Below are positions 5,402 through 10,889 of a stretch of 10,889 nucleotides of DNA, piece by piece. The stretch spans positions 1 through 10,889 of the forward strand of contig CAMLHR010000020.1 in the NCBI GenBank assembly GCA_946479915.1. The letters run 5' to 3'. The position numbers and the translations under genes are program-made. The notes beneath the pieces were generated by a model. The model saw only the letters and a list, made by a program, of their open reading frames with translations. It was not told the origin of the DNA and did no database searches. Source of the stretch: an uncultured Lysobacter sp. Lineage in GTDB: Bacteria; Pseudomonadota; Gammaproteobacteria; Xanthomonadales; Xanthomonadaceae. Positions within the stretch are counted from its first letter, which is position 1. Each line of letters starts with the position of its first letter.

Positions 5402-6126
5402 AGGCAGTCCAGGCGCTTCATCATCCGGTTTTCTTCCTGGCGGACGGCCTGGTAGCAGCCGCAACTGCGCTCCTCGAGCCCGGGCCGGTCCAGCAGGCGG
5501 ATGTTGCCGCGGCTGTAGCGGATCACGCCCGCCTCCTGCAGGCGGCCGGCCGCCTCGGACACGGCCTCGCGCCGCACGCCGAGCGCGTTGGAGATCGATT
5601 CCTGGGTGAGGCGGAGCTGGTCGTCGTGCGCCCGGTCGAACGCCAGCAGCAGCCAGCGGCAGAGCTGCTTCTCCATCGTGTGGTGCCGGCTGCACAGCAC
5701 CGCCTGCGCCATCTGCGCGAGCAGGAACTGCGTGTAGCGCAGCATCAACTGCTGGAAGGCGCCGCCGTGCTGGAACTCGGTTTCGATCACGTCGCCCTTG
5801 AGCAGCCACGCCTCGCCGGGCACCTGCACCTGGGCGCGGGTCGGGGTGGTGGTGCTGTCCACGACGACGGACACGCCGACGGCGCCCTCGTTGCCCACCA
5901 TGGCGATCTCGCCGGTGTCGCCGTTGTCCATGACGTAGAGCAGCGAGACCACGCCGCTGCGGGGGAAGTACACGTGCCCGGGGCGCGACGTCGATTCGAA
6001 CAGCACCTTGCCGGCCGGCAACGGGACGCGCTGGAGATGCCCCTGCAACCGGTCGCAGGCAGCGTCGGGCAGGCAGTCCAGCAACCGGTTGGTCGACTTC
6101 CATTCGTGGGCGTGCTCTTTCGCCAT
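5398..6126 (-). CDS. Crp/Fnr-family transcriptional regulator
   Basis: This 242-residue DNA-binding regulator has an N-terminal cyclic-nucleotide-binding-type beta roll (about residues 25-115: GKVLFESTSRPGHVYFPRSG, VSLLYVMDNGDTGEIAMVGN, then EGAVG), a long dimer helix (about 125-150), and a C-terminal Crp-type winged helix (about 168-212: LRLTQESISNALGVRREAVS, then EAAGRLQEAGVIRYSRGNIRL). The usual cAMP phosphate-binding sequence (GE-x-A-L...R-x-A) is replaced by GNEGAVG...TPTRAQV, typical of a non-cAMP branch, so the ligand is unknown. It is not the Xanthomonas Clp protein, whose sequence differs. Paired cysteines occur near the end (SCGC, C222 and C224). The ATG at 6126 is preferred: it has AGGAGG 11 nt upstream and GGAAGGG closer, while the in-frame GTG at 6138 overlaps that site. 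No neighbour is an obvious target. Confidence 0.88.
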   Translation of the reverse strand: MAKEHAHEWKSTNRLLDCLPDAACDRLQGHLQRVPLPAGKVLFESTSRPGHVYFPRSGVVSLLYVMDNGDTGEIAMVGNEGAVGVSVVVDSTTTPTRAQVQVPGEAWLLKGDVIETEFQHGGAFQQLMLRYTQFLLAQMAQAVLCSRHHTMEKQLCRWLLLAFDRAHDDQLRLTQESISNALGVRREAVSEAAGRLQEAGVIRYSRGNIRLLDRPGLEERSCGCYQAVRQEENRMMKRLDCL

Positions 6127-6353
6127 CGTCCCTTCCACCTCCTGTGATCACGCCGATTCTGCGGTCCGCATTCAGGGACGTATGTACGGAAGCGCACATA
6201 GACGCCTCGCGAAAGGTTGGCGCCAGCCCGACCGCGCGTTCAGGGACGCGAAGGCCGCGTGGCTGACACCTCGCTGAACTGGCCCGTCAGGCCGCCCTGC
6301 ACGGCCTTCGACGCCGGCGTATGGTGGGCGTGTCCACCCATCGGAGGTGCCCC
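6127..6353. promoter_or_regulatory. Divergent intergenic region between the Crp-family gene and the small secreted protein gene
   Basis: This 227-bp gap holds the Crp-family ribosome binding site (AGGAGG, 6143-6138 on the minus strand) and an 8-bp palindrome GTGATCAC (6144-6151) just beyond it. It also holds a 10-bp direct repeat TTCAGGGACG at 6171-6180 and 6239-6248, and an inverted pair GTTCAG (6238-6243)/CTGAAC (6274-6279). A possible -10 TATGGT (6320-6325) for the plus-strand gene is followed by its Shine-Dalgarno GGAGG (6343-6347). The promoter calls are weak; no strong -35 was found. Confidence 0.35.
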
Positions 6354-6716
6354 ATGAACGTGCAACGCCCCCTGCGCCTGGCCCTCTTCGTTGCCCTGTC
6401 CGCCACGGCGTTCGGCCTGGCCGCGCAGCCCGTCGATCCGGCCGCCAAGCCCGAGACCGAGGCCAAGGCCGCCGAAACCGCGAGCGACCTGCCGACCGTC
6501 GCCGACGAAGGCGAAGTCGACCGCCGCTGCCTGAAGTACACCGGCTCGCGCGTCACCGCCGATGCCACGCCTGAAACCAGGAGCCGCCGCTCCGTGCACG
6601 AGCGCCGCAAGTGCGCGATGGCCACCGGCACCGTCTACACCCGCGAAGACCTCGACCGCACCGGCCAGGTCGACCTGGCCGACGCCCTGCGCACCCTGGA
6701 CCCCCGCATCCAGTAA
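6354..6716 (+). CDS. Small secreted protein with TonB-receptor plug-like C-terminus
   Basis: This 120-residue protein has a clear signal peptide ([20 protein letters not shown] then GLAAQP, cleavage near residue 24), an Ala/Glu-rich linker (about 27-52), and a C-terminal part with two cysteines, C59 and C87, likely a disulfide in the periplasm. The text KYTGSRVT ... [20 protein letters not shown] ... LRTLDPRIQ resembles the start of TonB-dependent receptor plug domains (TGSRI ... I-x-x-EDL-x-RTG-x-x-x-x-ADALR-x-L-P), but no beta-barrel follows. The stop is followed at once by a REP and a strong terminator, so this is a compact gene rather than a recent frameshift. The ATG at 6354 has GGAGG 6 nt upstream. 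The function is not known; it could be a plug-derived periplasmic protein or an unrelated fold with the same motif. Confidence 0.75.
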   Translation: MNVQRPLRLALFVALSATAFGLAAQPVDPAAKPETEAKAAETASDLPTVADEGEVDRRCLKYTGSRVTADATPETRSRRSVHERRKCAMATGTVYTREDLDRTGQVDLADALRTLDPRIQ

Positions 6717-6727
6717 CTGCCCAACGC

Positions 6728-6751
6728 TGCAGGAGCCGCTTCAGCGGCGAC
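6728..6751 (+). repeat. Solitary REP sequence (copy 3)
   Basis: A single REP arm with the same palindrome (GCCGCT-TC-AGCGGC) as the arms at 4637 and 4901, but with the GTAG head changed to GCAG. It has no inverted partner and lies between the stop of the small secreted protein and a terminator, the ordinary intergenic location for such repeats. Confidence 0.8.
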
Positions 6752-6778
6752 AAGACGCCCGGCCCAGCCGGGCGTCTT
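6752..6778 (+). terminator. Strong hairpin terminator
   Basis: AAGACGCCCGGC and GCCGGGCGTCTT form a perfect 12-bp stem around the loop CCA. AAGA leads into the stem and TCTT closes it, in the style of many terminators of GC-rich proteobacteria. It ends the small secreted protein gene and separates it from the hutU promoter only about 12 bp downstream. Because the stem is symmetrical it could also act on minus-strand transcripts. Confidence 0.75.
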
Positions 6779-6789
6779 CACGTCTGGGG

Positions 6790-6821
6790 GATAATCGAGG
6801 GATTCCGCGCCATCGAATCCC
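6790..6821 (+). promoter_or_regulatory. hutU promoter -10 and leader inverted repeat
   Basis: GATAAT (6790-6795) matches the -10 consensus at five of six positions; its -35 would fall within the preceding terminator stem and is weak. Transcription should start near 6802. A perfect 7-bp inverted repeat, GGGATTC (6799-6805), 9 nt, GAATCCC (6815-6821), overlaps the expected start and ends just before the GGGGAG ribosome binding site (6822-6827). It may be a repressor operator or a leader hairpin; which one is not decidable from sequence. Confidence 0.4.
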
Positions 6822-6831
6822 GGGGAGCCCC

Positions 6832-8499
<1,668 letters not shown>

Positions 8500-8646
8500 C
8501 GGCACCTCCGGGCGCGGGGAATCGACAACGAGGTGGCGCGACCCCCTTCACGGCCCATCGACGGACCGCAACGTCAGATGGCGGTGGATCATGACTTCTG
8601 CCCTACGTGAGCCGTGGTCCCGATGACCAAGCCAAGGAGGACTGCA

Positions 8647-8916
8647 ATGTTTCCGACCAAGAAGAATCTGTCAGTGGCGCGCACGCTCGGCGTGGCGATC
8701 GTTGCGGCAGTGGGCTTTTCCGGCTGCGCCACCTACGATGACGACTTCGTGACGATCAACTCGCGCCTCGACCAGCTCGATGCGAGGGTGCAGAGCGCCG
8801 CCCAGAGCGCCGAAGCCGCCAACCAGGCCGCGCAGCAGGCGAACCGCCGGCTGGATTCCCTGGAAGACCGCGTCGAGCGGCTCGAGACGGAACCGGGGCG
8901 TGTGCCGCGCGGCTAG
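8647..8916 (+). CDS. Small coiled-coil outer-membrane lipoprotein (Lpp/OprI-like layout)
   Basis: This 89-residue lipoprotein has a signal peptide, MFPTKKNLSVARTLGVAIVA then AVGFSGC, ending in a lipobox (FSG-C) with lipidated C27. The mature 63 residues are a predicted coiled coil with Ala-rich and Leu heptads (FVTINSRLDQLDARV, then AQSAEAANQAAQQANRRLDS, then LEDRVERLE), recalling the alanine zipper of Pseudomonas OprI and enteric Lpp. Unlike Lpp and OprI it does not end in lysine (the tail is PGRVPRG), and the mature part contains no lysine at all, so it cannot be linked to peptidoglycan in the Lpp manner. The ATG at 8647 has a near-perfect AGGAGG 6 nt upstream; an earlier in-frame ATG at 8614 lacks this and would lengthen the n-region. 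An L,D-transpeptidase follows after 34 bp. Confidence 0.85.
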   Translation: MFPTKKNLSVARTLGVAIVAAVGFSGCATYDDDFVTINSRLDQLDARVQSAAQSAEAANQAAQQANRRLDSLEDRVERLETEPGRVPRG

Positions 8917-8950
8917 TCGCGGTCGTCCCATCCGTACGCGCATCCCTCCC

Positions 8951-9634
8951 GTGATCCGGGCCGCATCCGGCGCGCTTGCGCTTGCGCTCGCGTTCGTCAG
9001 CTTCGGTGCGTCCAGCGCCGAGGCTGGCGCCGCGCCGCCACTGGTCGCGGTCGACCTGCTGCCGCCCGGCCAGGACGTGTCCCCCACGGTGATCGAGCTC
9101 GCGGGCTGGATCGTCGCGAGCGGGGACAGCGAGGGCTATCCGTTCGCGATCATGGACAAGGACGCAGCGCAGGTCCTGGTGTTCGGTGGCGACGGGCGGC
9201 TTCGCGGCGCGGCGCCGGGCCTCTTCGGCTCGGCGGTCGGCGACCATGCGGCCCCCGGTGTCGCCGGTCTCGCGCTTCGCGAAATCCCGGGCCGGGACCG
9301 CACGACGCCGGCCGGTCGCTTCGTGGGCGGATTCGGTCCGTCCGTCGACGCCGGGCGCGTCCTGTGGGTGGACTACGACTCCGCGGTCTCCATGCACCCG
9401 ACGGCGACGGGCGTCCCCGCGGAGCGGCGTCCCGAACGCCTGGCCTCGCCGACACCGGACGACAACCGCGTCAGCCATGGCTGCATCAACGTCGCCCCCG
9501 GGTTCTACGAGCAGGTCGTCGAGCCGACGTTCGAGCGCGGCGGGGTGTTCTACATCCTGCCGGACACGATGCCGCTGGCAGAGGTCTTCCCGGAGTTCAT
9601 GCACAGTCGCGCCGTGGCGCAAACCGACGATTGA
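8951..9634 (+). CDS. L,D-transpeptidase (YkuD domain), exported
   Basis: This 227-residue exported protein has a YkuD catalytic domain. The motif with H149 (MHPTATG) and SHGCIN gives S175-H176-G177-C178, and C178 is the catalytic cysteine that attacks meso-diaminopimelate-containing stem peptides in the periplasm to make 3-3 cross-links or attach proteins. Strands leading into the motif are visible (FAIMDKDAAQVLVFGGDGRL, TTPAGRFVGG, VLWVDYDSAVSMH). No LysM or peptidoglycan-binding domain is present. The start is uncertain: GTG at 8951 gives a compact signal peptide, MIRAASGALALALAFVSFGA with SSAEA after it, but no Shine-Dalgarno. GTG at 8900 would add 17 basic residues and overlap the lipoprotein gene. 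Its stop overlaps the TTG start of the next gene. It could be anchoring envelope proteins other than the adjacent lysine-free lipoprotein. Confidence 0.88.
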   Translation: MIRAASGALALALAFVSFGASSAEAGAAPPLVAVDLLPPGQDVSPTVIELAGWIVASGDSEGYPFAIMDKDAAQVLVFGGDGRLRGAAPGLFGSAVGDHAAPGVAGLALREIPGRDRTTPAGRFVGGFGPSVDAGRVLWVDYDSAVSMHPTATGVPAERRPERLASPTPDDNRVSHGCINVAPGFYEQVVEPTFERGGVFYILPDTMPLAEVFPEFMHSRAVAQTDD

Positions 9635-9999
9635 ACAACGCTGAAATTGCCGCCGAGTTCCTCCGGATGTGCGCCCGCGGCGACGTGCGCGAGGCGTACG
9701 ACCGGTTCGTTTCCGCGGACTTCGTCCATCACAACGCCTGGTTCCCGGGCGACCGCGAGTCGCTGCTGCGGGCGATGGAGGAGAGCGCGGTCGCAGAGCC
9801 GAACAAGTCGTTCGAGGTGAAGCAGGTCGTCGACGGCGGCGACCGGGTGGCGGTACTGTCCCACCTCGTGCGCGCCGGTGCCGACCTCGAGTACGCGGTG
9901 GTCCACATCGCCCGGTTCGCCGACGGCAGGATCGTGGAGCTGTGGGACCTGGGCCAGGAGATCCCGAAGGACTCGCCGAACGCGCTGGGGATGTTCTAG
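9631..9999 (+). CDS. SnoaL-like (NTF2-fold) protein, COG4922 type
   Basis: This 122-residue cytoplasmic protein has an NTF2-like fold. It starts with a helix, NNAEIAAEFLRMCARGDVRE, then FVHHNAWFPGDRESLLRAME, strands VDGGDRVAVLSHLVRAG and VVHIARFADGRIVELWDLGQ, and the tail PKDSPNALGMF. The HHN and F-PGD motifs and the E-LWD-x-GQ ... DSPN-x-x-GMF ending are what I recall of the 'predicted SnoaL-like' group COG4922, whose reaction is unknown. The start is a TTG at 9631 overlapping the TGA of the transpeptidase (TTGA), needed to include the first helix; an ATG at 9667 would cut it by 12 residues. No ribosome binding site is seen, so coupled re-initiation is likely. It is a different subgroup from the secreted NTF2-like protein at 4831. 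Confidence 0.8.
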   Translation: MNNAEIAAEFLRMCARGDVREAYDRFVSADFVHHNAWFPGDRESLLRAMEESAVAEPNKSFEVKQVVDGGDRVAVLSHLVRAGADLEYAVVHIARFADGRIVELWDLGQEIPKDSPNALGMF

Positions 10000-10009
10000 G
10001 CTTGGCGCC

Positions 10010-10252
10010 ATGACCGCGTCCCCGGACCGCCGCAGCGCCGAGAAGGAACGTTCCGCGACGCTGAAGCGGCAGCTCAATGACGCGCAGCTGGCGACGATGA
10101 ACACGCTCGAGCGCTTCGGCTGGGAGGTCAAGTTCATCCGCCGCACCCCGGACGGCAAGGTCCCGGTGCTGTTCGATCCGGATACGCGCAAGTACGCCGT
10201 GCTGGGCGACGACGGCGAGCTCGACGAGTCGCCGCAGCTCACGTTCCGCTAG
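10010..10252 (+). CDS. Conserved-looking 80-residue cytoplasmic protein of unknown function
   Basis: This 80-residue protein has a charged N-terminal helix (RRSAEKERSATLKRQLNDAQ) followed by LATMNTLERFGWEVKFIRRT, VPVLFDPDTRKYAVLGDDGE and LDESPQL. The pattern 'LN-AQL-T---LE-FGWE--F-R ... P-V ... AVL--DG-L-E-P' resembles short conserved hypothetical proteins that I recall from Pseudomonas and Xanthomonads, with no assigned function. There is no signal peptide or membrane segment. The ATG at 10010 lies 10 bp after the preceding stop with only a weak TAGG upstream, so translation may depend on the upstream gene. The next gene follows after 12 bp, so it is probably part of the same operon. Confidence 0.8.
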   Translation: MTASPDRRSAEKERSATLKRQLNDAQLATMNTLERFGWEVKFIRRTPDGKVPVLFDPDTRKYAVLGDDGELDESPQLTFR

Positions 10253-10264
10253 GGGGAGCGATCC

Positions 10265-10801
10265 ATGTTCAAGACCATCCTGAAGTACGGCGTCATCGCC
10301 GGCCTGGTCGTCGGCGGCTTCATGTTCGCCACCTTCTTCGCGTTCTCCGGGATGCCGCCGCTGGAGTACGGCATGCTCCTGGGCTACGCGGGCATGTTGA
10401 TCGCGCTCAGCGCGGTGTTCGTGGGGATCAAGCGGCACCGGGACGTGGACCGCGGCGGGGTGATCGGCTTCTGGCCGGCGCTCGGGGTCGGGCTGGGGAT
10501 CAGCCTCATCGCCGGCATCTTCTACGTGGTCGCGTGGGAGATCGTGCAGGCGGTGTCGGGGATGGACTTCGCGACCATCTATTCCAACGCGATGATCGAA
10601 AGCGCGCGGGCCGAAGGCGCCACCGCCGAAGCGCTGGCGAAGTTGCGCGCCGAGATGGACGCATTCGCGGTGGAGTACGCCGACCCGATGTTCCGCCTGC
10701 CGATGACGTTCGCGGAGATCTTCCCGGTGGGCGTGCTGGTGTCGCTGGTGTCGGCGGGGTTGTTGCGGAACAGCCGGCTCCTGCCGGCGCGGCGGGACTG
10801 A
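10265..10801 (+). CDS. DUF4199-type integral membrane protein
   Basis: This 178-residue inner-membrane protein has four predicted transmembrane helices: about 8-28 (YGVIAGLVVGGFMFATFFAF), 35-55 (YGMLLGYAGMLIALSAVFVG), 68-94 (IGFWPALGVGLGISLIAGIF and on) and 147-167 (LPMTFAEIFPVGVLVSLVSA). A charged helical segment of about 50 residues lies between helices 3 and 4 (SNAMIESARAEGATAEALAK then LRAEMDAF). This layout, with the conserved FVGIKRHRD after helix 2, matches DUF4199 proteins of unknown role. The ATG at 10265 has GGGAG 6 nt upstream, the best ribosome binding site in this cluster. It is the last gene of the run beginning at 8647. Confidence 0.85.
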   Translation: MFKTILKYGVIAGLVVGGFMFATFFAFSGMPPLEYGMLLGYAGMLIALSAVFVGIKRHRDVDRGGVIGFWPALGVGLGISLIAGIFYVVAWEIVQAVSGMDFATIYSNAMIESARAEGATAEALAKLRAEMDAFAVEYADPMFRLPMTFAEIFPVGVLVSLVSAGLLRNSRLLPARRD

Positions 10802-10889
10802 GGCCGGAACTCCAGCGCGTTGGGGTGAGGCGGACCCTGGCCCCACAAGCCACGCCGGCCGGCGTCACCGGCCAACCCACGCCGTTCCC
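10802..10889. repeat. Intergenic tail with an inverted repeat around TTGGGG/CCCCA
   Basis: After the DUF4199 stop the sequence has TGGGG (10821-10825) and CCCCA (10841-10845), flanking an AGG-CGGA-CCCT centre, which could fold as an interrupted hairpin. A GCCGGCCGGC palindrome follows (10854-10863). The TTGGGGTGAGG motif resembles short dispersed repeats common in Xanthomonadaceae, but only one copy is present in the window. No gene is seen here up to the window end. Confidence 0.35.

Noticed and set aside
6144..6151. GTGATCAC as a Crp-type binding site before the Crp-family gene
   Set aside because: The consensus needs TGTGA and TCACA half-sites separated by 6 bp; here the half-sites are joined with no spacer, so it is only reported as a palindrome.
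8900..8950. GTG at 8900 as the transpeptidase start
   Set aside because: It adds a long, basic n-region and overlaps the lipoprotein gene; the GTG at 8951 gives a compact signal peptide. It is kept as an alternative, not excluded.
8756..10846. A 696-codon open frame on the minus strand opposite the lipoprotein-to-DUF4199 gene run
   Set aside because: Low-complexity, Arg/His/Asp-rich translation with no domain; it is the complement of five well-supported plus-strand genes and arises from the high GC content.

Overview
The window is about 10.9 kb of very GC-rich, densely packed bacterial DNA. It looks like a chromosome of the family Xanthomonadaceae (Lysobacter/Luteimonas/Xanthomonas relatives). 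The evidence is an ectonucleotidase that matches the Xanthomonas NPP active site residue for residue, GTAG-type REP palindromes like those known from Stenotrophomonas, and compact gene spacing with several starts that lack a Shine-Dalgarno sequence. No tRNA, rRNA, CRISPR array, insertion sequence or phage gene is visible. This assignment is inference from sequence features, not a database match.

Layout. (1) Left edge: the first 44 codons of hutI (imidazolonepropionase, minus) diverge from hutF (formimidoylglutamate deiminase, plus). (2) 1457-4735, minus strand: a periplasmic nucleotide pyrophosphatase/phosphodiesterase, then an Ada(N-terminal)-AraC-AlkA fusion, then ogt. The last two share an ATGA overlap and form an alkylation-repair unit in the same order as alkA-ogt of Mycobacterium tuberculosis. 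(3) 4831-5388, plus: a secreted SnoaL/DUF4440-like protein, divergent from the phosphodiesterase. (4) 5398-6126, minus: a Crp/Fnr-family regulator. (5) 6354-6716, plus: a small secreted protein resembling the start of a TonB-receptor plug, closed by a strong hairpin terminator. (6) 6832-8499, plus: hutU (urocanase), a third histidine-degradation gene, about 5.4 kb away from hutF. (7) 8647-10801, plus: a run of five closely spaced genes: a coiled-coil lipoprotein, an L,D-transpeptidase, a SnoaL-like protein, an 80-residue conserved-looking protein and a four-helix DUF4199-type membrane protein.

How they work together. hutU, hutI and hutF catalyse three steps of histidine breakdown (urocanate to imidazolonepropionate, to formimidoylglutamate, to formylglutamate). 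hutH and hutG are not in view. The Ada-AlkA fusion and Ogt together cover sensing and repair of methylated DNA. The lipoprotein/L,D-transpeptidase pair suggests envelope-peptidoglycan work.

The most unusual signal lies at the divergent promoter around 4.64-4.92 kb. Two REPIN-like inverted pairs of REP sequence sit inside the two opposite-facing genes, at almost the same codon (13/14) of each signal peptide and in the same translated frame, and they encode the signal-peptidase cleavage region of both proteins. Because the element is an inverted repeat, it gives nearly the same alanine-rich peptide in either orientation. A second recurring pattern is a TAnnnT hexamer placed exactly 6 nt before the ATG of four genes that lack a Shine-Dalgarno sequence, which predicts leaderless mRNAs.
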